DNA from: Mesostigma viride
Lineage: Eukaryota > Streptophyta > Mesostigmatophyceae > Mesostigmatales > Mesostigmataceae
Assembly: GCA_009746045.1 (NCBI GenBank)
Contig: RPFO01000156.1
Span: forward strand, 1,987,345-2,051,344
DNA: 64,000 nt
Direction of reading: 5' to 3'
The notes beneath the pieces are model-generated. The model was not told the DNA's origin and searched no databases. It was given only the letters and a program-made list of their open reading frames with translations. This document shows, piece after piece, positions 11,352-21,397 of this stretch; within the stretch, counting starts at the first letter, position 1; every line of letters begins with the position of its first letter. Both the position numbers and the translations under genes were made by a program.

Positions 11352-11860
11352 CGCACGTTCAGATTTCCAAATCTCAAGTAAAGTTCGGCGCAACTTTCTG
11401 AACGGGGGCAGTTGACGAGCAGCATTCCTCCGGACGAATGAATTGCGTTCCATACTTGCGCAAAATTTTGAAAGGTAGCTTGCGTGCAGCCCTACTAAAA
11501 TTTGCGCGCACGTTCAGATTTCCAAATCTCAAGTAAATTTCGGCGGAACATTCTGAACGGGGGTAGTTGGCGGGCAGCGTTCCTCCAGACGAATGAAATG
11601 CGTTCCATACTAGCGCAAAATTTTGAAAGGTAGCTTGCGTGCAGCCCTACTAAAATTTGCGCAAAGTGTGGGACTGAAAATTCGTAACGGAAAATGTTTG
11701 GTAGTTGCCGTCACTTCCTCTTGTGCAAACGTGTGGGAGTGAAAATTCGTAACGGAAACTTTTTGGTAGTTGCCGTCACTTCATTTTGCGCGAGTGTTGG
11801 GCTGAAAATTCGTAACGGAAAATGTTTGGTAGTTGCCGTCACTTCCTTTGGTTCGACTGA
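11352..11860. repeat. Two adjacent tandem repeats: 155 bp x2 and ~65 bp x3
   Basis: 11352-11506 and 11507-11660 are close copies, each starting CGCACGTTCAGATTTCC and ending CCTACTAAAATTTGCGC. Directly after them come three copies of a ~65-bp unit containing GAAAATTCGTAACGGAAA and GGTAGTTGCCGTCACTTC (about 11664-11860). These may be internal repeats of an old LTR or of a satellite. No coding potential seen. Confidence 0.85.
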
Positions 11861-11963
11861 AAATTCGCTGAAATTCGCTGAATTCGTACCGTATCCTAAT
11901 TTTTAGTACCTCGAAGTGACGGGGCACCTAAAAATTTGCCCACAAGTACACTTGGCAGCGCGC

Positions 11964-12900
11964 TCACTGGGAAAAATTGTACAGCCGCTCCGGCGGGCCA
12001 CTTGAACGAATTGTAATGAGAGCCGCCACTGGCGCGTTCGACGCGCCCTGCGATCCTTGGCCTTGATCATCATCTGAATCATGAGGATCCCCTGCTGGCC
12101 CTCCACCGCGTCCATCTCGCCCATCCATATCTGCGCCGCGCCGGTTGTCGAAGCCGATCCCGCGACCCCGCTGGTCAGACGCTCCTTCGCTTGCCTGGGC
12201 TTGGTTCAGGTCCATGCAACTCAGCCAACTGGCCAAGCAGCATACAGTGCAATATGTTATACAACTGAACCAAAGGCGAATGACAAGTGTCACACACTAG
12301 TCAAGACCGTAGCGCTCCCCCGCTGGTGCCCACCGGTTCTCCTTATCGCCGTCGCTGCCGCTGCCGCTGCTGCCGCTGTCGCTCGTGAGGCGTGGCACGT
12401 CGCTGCCACTGCCCCCCTCGTTGACCCGCTGTCGGCCCGGTATGACTGCGTCGTCACCGCTGGTATAATATACCGGTGACAACCCGTCGTCTGCGCCCCT
12501 CGGGTTATATCTCGCCGGCGTTCCGCGCTCCTCGTCGGACAGGTTCTCGACCTCTACTGCGTCGGCTTCGTCGCCGAAGTAGTCGTTGTCACGCCCGCGA
12601 TTGGCGAAGTACCCCCACCGTGTTACAGCTGCAGGGGGACGGGGTATATCACGAAGTTGAACTCGCAACCACTCCTGATTTACGCTGTCGACAAATCTGT
12701 CGACGCCCGTTGCACGTTGAAGCCCCGCGATGGCTGCCTCACCCTGCCCGATCCTGGAGACCCGCCTGAAGCGCTCCGCTGCTCGCCGCCCCAGCCGAAC
12801 TGGCCCCGCTGCAATCCCCTCGCTCCCGACTGCGCCCTCGAAAGCACGACGTGCGCCCAGGCCTACCGGCCGCCGTCTGCGCGAGCTCTTGACGCACAAC
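11964..12900 (-). pseudogene. Old minus-strand ORF, left part, split by the Copia element
   Basis: A minus-strand frame enters at 12900 and runs to 12297 with a low-complexity Gly/Arg/Asp/Ser composition and blocks such as AAERFRRVSRIGQGEAAI and GYFANRGRDNDYFGDE. A second frame (12293-11964) continues the same character. The LTR insertion at 12900/12901 truncates it. Its upstream part reappears beyond the element at 19467-19770. Function unknown; it probably belonged to an older mobile element. Confidence 0.4.
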
Positions 12901-13400
12901 TGTTGTGATATTGCAGATCTCGCAGTCACTACTTGAATTGGTACGGAATTTGGTACGCCGATATTTGGGCTATTGCGTGTCTGAGCGTTGTCGGAATTTC
13001 AGGGGTGCGCAATCTGACTTTACTTCTTGCGTTTGTCAATATTGTCCGTTGGCTAGGGCTTATGTGGTCGAATCTCGGTGATGCTATTTTCGGTGGTGAC
13101 GGCTTATGCGTTTGTGGTCCTGGAACGGTTGTGACTGTTGGTTGGTTGGTACTCGGCCGGTGGTTTAATGTTTTGTGGGCGGCGCTGAATGGATCAGTGT
13201 AGCGCCGCAGGTCCTGTCACTACTGCTTGGCGTGCTAGGATGACAAAAGCCGACAAAAGTGGTGCGAACGTAACATTGACGGTATTCCACTGTTAATGGC
13301 GTACGTGAGCTACAAAGAGGTCGGGGGCTTGTGCTGAGCGCGTCAGATTATTGAATTTTCCGTCAAGAAATTTTCTATTCAATATCCATTTAATACAACA
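12901..13400 (+). repeat. 5' LTR of the Copia-type element
   Basis: 500 bp, TG..CA ended, matched base for base by eye with 18967-19466. It carries the element's promoter by family rule, although I could not place a TATA box with confidence. A 90-codon open frame inside it occurs in both LTRs and is unlikely to be a gene. Confidence 0.97.
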
Positions 13401-13439
13401 TGTACTAGAAGTGGGTCGTTGCTTGCAATCTGGTGGAAA

Positions 13440-14660
13440 ATGGAGAATGCTGGGGAGAAACGGAAACGGGAACATGAAGAGGGATTATCTATCAAAAGAG
13501 AAAAGGATTTAATTGAACTGTGCAAGCTGCGTGTCGGCAGTATTCCCAGCGACGCATCCTTCAAGATAGTAGAGGACTACCTGGAACGTTTTGAAGCGTT
13601 TGTTAAGGAGCGTGGTGGTATGGTCAAGGACATTTATGGGCTTTTCAGAGACGCCGGCATGTTCCACGGCTCCAATGATATCCTGGTAAACTGCCTGCGC
13701 ACATGCCGCGACGAAAAGGTAAAACCTGAGGCCATCGCAGGTAGGTTGAGGAAGGTGCTTCTGGAGTCTATCTCCTCTGCCAAGGCCAGGCATGTGGCCA
13801 TCTACAGGTGGGTGCCACAGCGGCCTTACACCCTAGATCTGCAAGCTTTGCGTAATGCCCGGAATGAGAGTGAGAAAGCGGGGGTAAAGGTGCAGGAGAT
13901 GGCCGTGATCGACCACTATGTGCGCAATGCTAAGGGTCTAGATCTGCAGAACACCATGTCCGCCTTGCAAAGAGAGAAAGCAGAAGAGAATCTGAACAGC
14001 GCAATTGAGGTCATATCTAGGATCGTGGAGGCGGAGGAGAGGGATATGATAGCCCAGCTGCGTGCACAGGGCAAATTGTCTGCAGATGGATTGCTCTTGC
14101 CTGCCACACCTGCCCCGGCCCCCAACTCCATCCCCTTGCAGCCCACAAGTGCCACACTGCAGGATACTGGCAGGATTGCAGTGGTGCAGACCGGGGCAGC
14201 TGGAAGCAACAGTGCAGCCAGCGCCGGGGATACAGGCGGAGCAGCTGGGGCGGACCGGCAGCGGGGTGGTCAACCCAAGCGGGGTGGCAAGGCTGGTGCA
14301 GCGTCAGGGAGGCGCGGCATGGGAGGTCCACCTGCAAGGTGGCAGAGTAAGTTCCCACAGAGGCACCGCGGTAACAATGCACCACAGCAGCAGCAGCAGG
14401 TGCAGCAATCACAGCAACAGCAGCCGCTAGGTGCAGCACGGCAGCAGCGACCGCCTAGCTTGTGCTTTGTTTGTGGTCGTGAGGGCCATCAGGCTGCACA
14501 GTGCTACAACCGTCACAAGAACAGTCTGCCTGCACAGCAGCCACCGCGCAGCAGTAGCAATACACGCGGGCCTGCTCTTTGCCACCGCTGCAATCAGCCC
14601 GGTCACTTCGCCCGGGATGTTCATCTCTGCCCGGCAGCCCAGGGCGGGCGCCGGCAGTGA
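13440..14660 (+). CDS. gag: Copia-type Gag with two CCHC-like zinc knuckles
   Basis: Nucleocapsid/capsid precursor that would package element RNA. I chose ATG 13440 (MENAGEKRKRE) because the codons before it have no ATG and lie just after the LTR. The first ~210 residues are mostly helical and match the position of a Copia capsid. A Pro/Gln/Gly-rich linker follows, then a clear knuckle (CFVCGREGHQAAQC) and a second, modified one (CHRCNQPGHFARDVHLC) with extra residues before the last Cys. The frame ends at TGA 14658-14660, directly followed by CTAG. The next codons stay open in the same frame and run into Pol, so Gag-Pol probably arises by readthrough. Confidence 0.9.
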   Translation: MENAGEKRKREHEEGLSIKREKDLIELCKLRVGSIPSDASFKIVEDYLERFEAFVKERGGMVKDIYGLFRDAGMFHGSNDILVNCLRTCRDEKVKPEAIAGRLRKVLLESISSAKARHVAIYRWVPQRPYTLDLQALRNARNESEKAGVKVQEMAVIDHYVRNAKGLDLQNTMSALQREKAEENLNSAIEVISRIVEAEERDMIAQLRAQGKLSADGLLLPATPAPAPNSIPLQPTSATLQDTGRIAVVQTGAAGSNSAASAGDTGGAAGADRQRGGQPKRGGKAGAASGRRGMGGPPARWQSKFPQRHRGNNAPQQQQQVQQSQQQQPLGAARQQRPPSLCFVCGREGHQAAQCYNRHKNSLPAQQPPRSSSNTRGPALCHRCNQPGHFARDVHLCPAAQGGRRQ

Positions 14661-14664
14661 CTAG
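14658..14664 (+). promoter_or_regulatory. Candidate stop-codon readthrough site UGA CUAG
   Basis: The gag stop is TGA followed directly by CTAG, the context known to promote strong UGA readthrough in eukaryotes and in several plus-strand RNA viruses. No frame change is needed. From 14661 to 14702 all 14 codons are sense, and Pol continues without a stop to 18563. A single in-frame UGA is therefore the only barrier between gag and pol. Confidence 0.75.
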
Positions 14665-17600
14665 TAGGGCAGGGCGGGCTGGATGGTAGTGAGGAAGGGA
14701 ATTTGCGGGCTGGTGCGGAAGGGGAGGCCAGTCCGACCCACCAGGTGTTCTCACCCCACCTGGGTGCCCAGGTAGCAGCGATGGTTGGTACCGCTGGTGA
14801 GGTGGGGGACTCCTCTGGGCACGGGGTAGTAGCGGAAGGGGAAGCAGCTACACCTCTGGGGACGGGGACAACGGGGGTTGGAGGTAGCCTGGCAGGCGTA
14901 CACGCTGCCGGGGGCGGGCTCCCTATAGTGGGCAATTCCTCAACACACCCAGCTTTGGCAAAAGGCTCGCCATGCAGTGACGTGTCTGGTCCTGGTGAGG
15001 TGCTTAGTGTGTGGGAGATCGGTGTACGGCTGCATAGGCGGCTAGGTCATGGTCATGCGTCAGAACAGTGGGCATCTGCGTTAGGGTTTCCGGAGCTGGT
15101 GGCAGCCTGTAAGGAGGTATGGCAGCGATGTGGCCACTGTCAGCGCAATGCACCCAAGCCGCGTAGGTTCCATGCACGCACACCCGAGTTGGAGAGAGGC
15201 CGTATACAGTGCGATGTGCTGACCTATGACAAGAAGCAGTATGTGCTGGGGGTAGCAAGGTTCTCTAGGATGAAGGTGATAGAGCCGTTGAACCGCATGT
15301 TCAAAGAGGACCTGGCGGCTGCCCTGCTGCAGGTTAAGTCAAGGTTTGCTGTAGTATCGGCGATAGAGTGCGACCAACAGTTTGAGTGTTGTAGGGGAGT
15401 GGCTGGCTTGGAGCAGATAGAAATAGCTGGCGCAGCTGACCATGAGCATCAGGGGCTGGTGGAGCGGCACATCCAGACCTCAAAGTATGTCATGTTAGCG
15501 CTAGGGCAGATGAACTCCAAGTCATATCGCGAGCAGGCTTTCTGGTGTAGGAAGGTAGAGGATCACCTGAATAATCGTGTGCTGTGCAGGGTAGAAGGGG
15601 AGGACGGTATCGTAGCGGTGACCCCTCGTGGACTTGAAATGGCTCTGCTGCCAGCTGAGGTGGTGGAGGCCTACAGGGACCATCTGTGTGACCGTTACCT
15701 GCGTATGGCACAGCTTGATCTGCGCAGAGGACTAGTGTACTTGCCAGTGGAGGGAGCGAGGGTGTGGGCCTATAGGGAAGGGCCTATGGGCCATCGTGGC
15801 CAGTGGGAGGGCCCTGGCGTGGTCACGGAGGTAGATCCGGATCACATGCTGGCCGAGGTAGCGCTTGAGGAGCGCACTCGAGTCCGGCTTCTGGCCTGGA
15901 AGCATCTCCGCCCCTACTATGATGGGCTGGGGCCGCCAGACCCGCCCATTGATGATGAGTCAGAGGACTCCAGTGCGCAGACTGGAGGGGAGGTGGGGGA
16001 TCCTGGAGGGGCGGTAGAGGGGCTGAGGGAGAAGGAAGGGCCTGATCAGCTGGCTTCCTCCTCTCTTCTGCCGAGCGCTGGGTTGCCGGCGCTCGACGGC
16101 AGTCCAGCCAGTGGTGGGCACGGCGGGTTGGGGGTTGCCCCACCTGCAGGGGGCCGAGACGAGCAGAGCGCGGCGATGTTGGCCCGCATCATCGAGCGGC
16201 TGCAGCGGGGCCGACAACGTGTTGCGACGAGGGAGCAAGGACTGTCGGTGCCCAGCGAGCCACGGACCGGTGTGGCAGTGATGCCGACCGCAGGTGGAGA
16301 GTCACGGGCCGGCGGTGCTGGCGCGCCGACCGCAGGTGATGGCCAGCAGGGTGGTGACTTTGGGGCAGCAGCAAGTATGAGCTATGCAGCGCCGGGTGGG
16401 GGCGAGCCTGAGGGAAGCGGCAATGCTGCCGAGGAGATTGGTAAGGCGGGTAAGAATAGGGCTTCTGTGTCCAAGCTGGTCGATTGGGGCCAGAGCGCTC
16501 TAGCTGGTTGTAGGCTGGAGGTGGATACGGATGCTGCTGTGTGTCTGCTGGGTGAGGGTGTGGCTCGTCATTTCCCCATGCGTGATTCCAAGTGGCAGTT
16601 TGTACAGGACTTTTCGGGTGTGGTCAAGGTGCGAGTCATTGGAGAGGTCATGTTGACTATTCTGGGACGCGAGACGCCGTTCTGTGTAGTGCAGGGATAC
16701 GATGGTCCTGCTATATTGGGGTTACCATTCCTCAATCATCCCGATGTGCAGATACAGAGCACTCGTCTGACTAGAGTGGGGCATGGGTCGATTGAGCTCG
16801 AGGGCTACAAGTCAATTCAGCCACTTAGTCGCATCTGCACCACAGTAGCCAGGTTGGCAGCCTTGTCTGGCACTGAGGGGGTGGCGTGGGGACCAGATCT
16901 CCCGCCGGCTGTAGACTTGGTGCTACCGGCATTGTTGCACCCCTCTAGCATAGGCATCACCAAGAGAGATATCGCAGCCCACTCGCCTATAGACTGGGAT
17001 GAACTGGTCAGGCAGATGTCCACGCCCAGTGGGTTTTCGTCATGGTGGTGTGCTTTCCGTAGGGCCGTGGAGGAGTGGCAGGGCTACGGTGTGTATGAGC
17101 CACTGGACGAGGTACCTGAGGGGGCAAGGGTGCTGCCCCTCAAGATGGTGCTGTCGCATAAGGTGAAGGGGGGTGTGGAAATTTGCTATGTCAGGCCTGT
17201 GTCACAAGAGTTCTCGGGCACGAGTGAGCTTGCGAGGGAGGAACTGTACACGCCTGGTCTTGCTTGGGATAGCTTCCGGGTACTTAGTATGATCCTCTTA
17301 GGTTTCCTGGATGAGGGCAGGGACTATGCTTGTGGCTCGGTTGATATCAAGCGGGCGTTCCCCAACTCGAGTGAGGAGGTGTTTGATGAGGTACGGGGTG
17401 AGACATCGCCACTGGTGGTGGTGGCTCCGCCTTTCTGGCGGGAAGTGGTGATGGCCAGGTTTATGGGGCTACGCAAGGCAATAGAGGGTCTCCAGAGCGC
17501 GTCGATAGTGTGGCGGACTACGCTGGTACGCAAGCTCAACGAGATAGCCTCCTTTGAGGTGTCCCCATTTGATCCATCGCTGTTTGTCACTCACACACCC

Positions 17601-18563
17601 TCTGGACCTATGTTTGTTCAGCTCCATGGGGATGACCTGCGTGTGATTGCGCCTCGTGCTGACCTACATCAGTTCTATGCGGCGGTTGCGGAGCGGTTCC
17701 CAGTGGGTGAGTTACAGCTGTTGGAGCCAGGTAAGCCACGAGTGTTCTGCGGTGTCCTGCAAACCATGAGTGTGGTGCAGGGCAAGTATCAGTTGCACCT
17801 GAGTATGCCCAGTGAGTATTGCGAGAAGCTGGTGATGGGAGTGGATGAGTGGTGTGACAAGGGATTGTGGAGCCGGTTGCGTGGCAAGCTTGGTTGGATG
17901 GCGACGGTGTGCGCGCCTGACCTACTTGTGCTCAGCAGGACTGTAGATGAGGTGCTTGCTCCCATCCCTCCCTCAGTGGTGAAGCAGTATGTCCGCTCGA
18001 GCCCTGGTGTTGTGTTGTCCGGGCTGAGCTTATCCCGACCAGTTACTCTGCACTGTTTCGCCGACACCTCTGGTGAGGGTCGGGAGGTCACCCGGGTACG
18101 AGCACGCATGGGTGGTCTGTCTGTCTTGGCTAACTCTGATGGCAATGCATCCTTGTGTGCGTGGTACTCTCGCTTGTGCCGGAGGGTGGCTGCTGGCTCG
18201 GATACTAACGAGTGTCGTGGTGTATGCGAATGTATCAAGAATTCGATGTATCTCGAACAGTTTCTGCGCTGGTTGGGTGGGCGGTTGAGTGTGCATTTGG
18301 TGCTGACCACCACTGTTCACACCGACAGCCAGCCGTTGGTGAGTTTCATTCTGAACGCGCTGTCCCGGACGCGCGATCTTGACTTCCTTCTTTTGAAGGA
18401 GTTATCTTACGCTGTGAGCGTGCTCCACATGCCTGGGAAGCTCAACCCCGCTGACGCTGTGACCAAGCTGTTCTCGGCGGCCCGTGAGCAGTACGGGATT
18501 CTGCGGATGGTCATGGCTGGTGCCCTGGGCGACTTGCGGGGACTGCTGAGTGGCACATTGTGA
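14661..18563 (+). CDS. pol: Copia-type Pol, order integrase-protease-RT-RNase H
   Basis: Replication polyprotein, read in the gag frame. Residue numbers count from 14703. The zinc-binding start of integrase has H111, H116, C143 and C146 (QRCGHC). Its catalytic acids are likely D171 or D176, D224 and E254 (GLVERHIQ); the last gap (29 residues) is shorter than the usual 35. A retropepsin-like protease follows: D608-T-D-A as active site and AILGLPFL near 670. RT has VDIKRAF (D881) and HGDD (D977, D978) in place of the usual YVDD. RNase H has D1121, E1170 and D1208. No protease motif exists between the knuckles and integrase, so the protease lies after integrase. The frame is intact, so the copy may be functional. 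Confidence 0.92.
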   Translation, partial: LVGQGGLDGSEEGNLRAGAEGEASPTHQVFSPHLGAQVAAMVGTAGEVGDSSGHGVVAEGEAATPLGTGTTGVGGSLAGVHAAGGGLPIVGNSSTHPALAKGSPCSDVSGPGEVLSVWEIGVRLHRRLGHGHASEQWASALGFPELVAACKEVWQRCGHCQRNAPKPRRFHARTPELERGRIQCDVLTYDKKQYVLGVARFSRMKVIEPLNRMFKEDLAAALLQVKSRFAVVSAIECDQQFECCRGVAGLEQIEIAGAADHEHQGLVERHIQTSKYVMLALGQMNSKSYREQAFWCRKVEDHLNNRVLCRVEGEDGIVAVTPRGLEMALLPAEVVEAYRDHLCDRYLRMAQLDLRRGLVYLPVEGARVWAYREGPMGHRGQWEGPGVVTEVDPDHMLAEVALEERTRVRLLAWKHLRPYYDGLGPPDPPIDDESEDSSAQTGGEVGDPGGAVEGLREKEGPDQLASSSLLPSAGLPALDGSPASGGHGGLGVAPPAGGRDEQSAAMLARIIERLQRGRQRVATREQGLSVPSEPRTGVAVMPTAGGESRAGGAGAPTAGDGQQGGDFGAAASMSYAAPGGGEPEGSGNAAEEIGKAGKNRASVSKLVDWGQSALAGCRLEVDTDAAVCLLGEGVARHFPMRDSKWQFVQDFSGVVKVRVIGEVMLTILGRETPFCVVQGYDGPAILGLPFLNHPDVQIQSTRLTRVGHGSIELEGYKSIQPLSRICTTVARLAALSGTEGVAWGPDLPPAVDLVLPALLHPSSIGITKRDIAAHSPIDWDELVRQMSTPSGFSSWWCAFRRAVEEWQGYGVYEPLDEVPEGARVLPLKMVLSHKVKGGVEICYVRPVSQEFSGTSELAREELYTPGLAWDSFRVLSMILLGFLDEGRDYACGSVDIKRAFPNSSEEVFDEVRGETSPLVVVAPPFWREVVMARFMGLRKAIEGLQSASIVWRTTLVRKLNEIASFEVSPFDPSLFVTHTPSGPMFVQLHGDDLRVIAPRADLHQFYAAVAERFPVGELQLLEPGKPRVFCGVLQTMSVVQGKYQLHLSMPSEYCEKLVMGVDEWCDKGLWSRLRGKLGWMATVCAPDLLVLSRTVDEVLAPIPPSVVKQYVRSSPGVVLSGLSLSRPVTLHCFADTSGEGREVTRVRARMGGLSVLANSDGNASLCAWYSRLCRRVAAGSDTNECRGVCECIKNSMYLEQFLRWLGGRLSVHLVLTTTVHTDSQPLVSFILNALSRTRDLDFLLLKELSYAVSVLHMPGKLNPADAVTKLFSAAREQYGILRMVMAGALGDLRGLLSGTL

Positions 18564-18949
18564 CCTTGTGGCAAAATCTTTCCAGCAGTTGACCTTTGGA
18601 CCTATCTGTTTGGTGGGCTGGGTATGATCCCTTAACTGAAAAGGGGGACCCGGTACGGTTGGGTTAACTTGGTGGGGCTGTGTCCTTGGTGGGTGTGCGG
18701 TTTTGATGATATGTGTGGATGTGCCGTGACTCAAGGGCGATCGTAATGATCAGTCTTGTGTTCTAGCTTGCTCACAGGACTTACGGCAGACACTGACAGC
18801 TCAACCAGGGCATGAATGGGCGCCAATTAAGGAAGGGGTAGAGACTCCTCTAGTACATAATGCTCTGGATGATGTTGTGCAGTATGGGGAGTGTTTGCTG
18901 GTAGCTCTTGAGTGAGAATATATGGTGTTGATGGATGGGTGACTGCTCG

Positions 18950-18963
18950 AAAAGAAAATGGGC
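18950..18963 (+). promoter_or_regulatory. Candidate polypurine tract
   Basis: GAAAAGAAAATGGG lies three bases before the 3' LTR (18967), the expected place for the plus-strand primer. One pyrimidine interrupts it. Confidence 0.6.
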
Positions 18964-18966
18964 TGG

Positions 18967-19466
18967 TGTTGTGATATTGCAGATCTCGCAGTCACTACTT
19001 GAATTGGTACGGAATTTGGTACGCCGATATTTGGGCTATTGCGTGTCTGAGCGTTGTCGGAATTTCAGGGGTGCGCAATCTGACTTTACTTCTTGCGTTT
19101 GTCAATATTGTCCGTTGGCTAGGGCTTATGTGGTCGAATCTCGGTGATGCTATTTTCGGTGGTGACGGCTTATGCGTTTGTGGTCCTGGAACGGTTGTGA
19201 CTGTTGGTTGGTTGGTACTCGGCCGGTGGTTTAATGTTTTGTGGGCGGCGCTGAATGGATCAGTGTAGCGCCGCAGGTCCTGTCACTACTGCTTGGCGTG
19301 CTAGGATGACAAAAGCCGACAAAAGTGGTGCGAACGTAACATTGACGGTATTCCACTGTTAATGGCGTACGTGAGCTACAAAGAGGTCGGGGGCTTGTGC
19401 TGAGCGCGTCAGATTATTGAATTTTCCGTCAAGAAATTTTCTATTCAATATCCATTTAATACAACA
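18967..19466 (+). repeat. 3' LTR of the Copia-type element
   Basis: 500-bp copy of the LTR at 12901-13400, followed by the target duplication ACAAC (19467-19471). Confidence 0.97.
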
Positions 19467-19770
19467 ACAACCTCGGCCGGTACCTCCGCACCGCCCCGCC
19501 TCGCCACCACTTCCTGCCGCACCAGGTTAACCAAAGGTGTCATGACGGACTGGATGCCAATCAGCCCGTGCAGCTCCTGCTTGATGTCGTCCACGCTGCG
19601 ATGCGCAGGCACGACGATGGTCCGGACGTGTTGCAGAATTCACTCCCAGTCCTCGACTGGCTCGTCGCCAAACTGCGCGAAGTTTCGATCGACGGGCGGA
19701 TCCGATCTGCAAGCAATAAAGATAAGTCTTGCACAATTTGACGCAATTAAGGGGATTCAGCCCCACCAAT
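19467..19770 (-). pseudogene. Old minus-strand ORF, right part
   Basis: With the Copia element and one ACAAC copy removed, this minus-strand sequence continues into 12900. It reads as a protein-like frame (DDIKQELHGLIGIQSV, LVNLVRQEVVARRGG) with one in-frame TGA in the segment before it, so it was already decaying or spliced. The best frame here is not the one that is open at 12900, so a one-base shift also lies near the junction. Function unknown. Confidence 0.4.
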
Positions 19771-21397
19771 GTACTAGCGTTGGAACCCGAAATCTGGTTG
19801 CCTCGGTTCTTCTTGAACCATTCGATGAGCCGACGAATATTTCACCACGTCAATGCCGCACGCATCAACCCGCAACAACCCTCCTGGTCGTTCGGAAGAA
19901 CGTGTTTGTAATTTGAGCTAGCAGTTACACAATGTATAGGGATATGTTATTTCGATGCAGCAATTAAGAATTAAGCGTGGTTGGAACGGAGCTTTGTTAA
20001 AATATAGGTTTACAGAGCTCTCGTGCACGTGAGTGCGAAGGCACAAAGTTGGCAAGTCAAGACAACGTTCGTGAGGCTGGTCTCGCAAGATGACCAGTTG
20101 GCACTGGCCTATTCTTTATAGACTTGCACACTGTGCTATGCCACTGGGCCTGAGCAGCATCGGCTGATCTGCTCAGGATTAACACCCCTGTACAGTAATA
20201 CTAATCTGTACAGCGGCTAGATCCTATACAGCAGGTCTGCTCTACAGGCACAGTGATCACGGAGTACAGTCCCCACAGTGACTATGGCATCTGCATCCAA
20301 TATATAGTCCAAGACCAAGCCTGCGGTACCACAGTCCACGGTTCCTATTTGCTGCGTACGAGGTATTAATCCAATACCGTCGTAGCCAAAGCACCTAATT
20401 CCTGTCAGCCTAGGAATTAATGTCGGCCCAACATGCCGTCGGCAGATAAACTAAATATTCACGTGCGCCCTTGGTCAACAGCCGGCTTGCGCTCGCACGC
20501 GACCGGGAAGTCGGAATGCCATAACTTTCTTGATACTCGTCGAAATGAACTCGTTCCGGTTGCGATGGAATCATAGAGATATGCCAAATTAGGAACAGGT
20601 AGCCAATGCGCTTGGCGTTAACTCCAATCCTTTCTTTAACTCTTGATTGAGCTGTAGCAGCTCAGACAAGTCTACATTATACAAGCAAGCACAATGGGTA
20701 CTGGACATCCTCCCTGACTACAAGTCACAACCCTCTGGGCATATATGACAGCCAGCTTGGATTCCATTCTATATGCACATAGCACCCATGACTGGTTCAG
20801 GAGCACAAACAAATTACAATGAGTCCCTATCCCCTCCTGGGATGCTCGTTGTGTTACCCATGTACAAGAGGTTGGCCAACTGTGGCAGCCCATAGGTATT
20901 CAGTTAAGAACTTGAGAAGTATGTACAACCTTCAGGACCTTAGACGAGAACCCACAGATCACTCACAACAGCTCTTCAGGAAACATTGCTGACCCCCAGA
21001 CAGGAGTCGGCGCCCATAAGCTGCCCCTTATCGAACCAATGCTCACAACTACGGGAAGCACACACAGAAAACAAGCTCTTACACTCACTCCAACCGTGGA
21101 AAATCAGGGGCCCTGTCGCCACCTTACCGGCGTGATGGATGGGTCAGCCAGTCCGTGAAACTCCGCCTTAAGACGGCACCAGGGAATCGAACCCCGCCCA
21201 CAAACCACAGATTTGGGGACTTAACCTCAGACTGAGATGAAAACCCCGTATGGACATTTCTCCATCAGAGACAATGTCAGACATGGCCCACACCAGAGAC
21301 ATGTCTCACCCGGTCACCCCTCAGGGTGTGCTCAGAATTATGTACAATCAAGCTCCCAGCCTGATATTCTGAGTCTTCAGCACCCATCTCTCAGCTT
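19771..21397. other. No gene recognised; T-arm-like sequence near 21195
   Basis: No long frames or domains. On the minus strand around 21190-21207, GGGGTTCGATTCCC forms a 5-bp stem with a 7-base loop, like a tRNA T-arm. I could not close a full cloverleaf around it. The stretch may include the degraded 3' LTR of the Copia fragment at 21398-22020. Confidence 0.35.

Larger units (their letters stand above)
12901..19466 (+). mobile_element. Full-length Copia-type LTR retrotransposon
   Basis: 6,566 bp. Two 500-bp LTRs (12901-13400 and 18967-19466) begin TGTTGTGATA and end TACAACA. The insertion is flanked by the perfect 5-bp duplication ACAAC (12896-12900 and 19467-19471). The LTRs look identical by eye, which suggests recent insertion. 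The inside codes for Gag with two zinc knuckles and a Pol with integrase, protease, RT and RNase H, in that unusual order. Gag and Pol share one frame and are separated by a single UGA. A purine-rich tract precedes the 3' LTR. No clear initiator-Met primer-binding site follows the 5' LTR. It interrupts an older minus-strand ORF. Confidence 0.97.

Noticed and set aside
12933-13202. 90-codon hydrophobic ORF in each Copia LTR
   Set aside because: It occurs identically in both LTRs and has no family match. LTR sequence is regulatory, so a chance frame is more likely.
21130-21260. Possible tRNA gene on the minus strand
   Set aside because: A T-arm-like stem-loop is present, but I could not form a matching acceptor stem, D-arm and anticodon arm. 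At most it is a tRNA-derived remnant.
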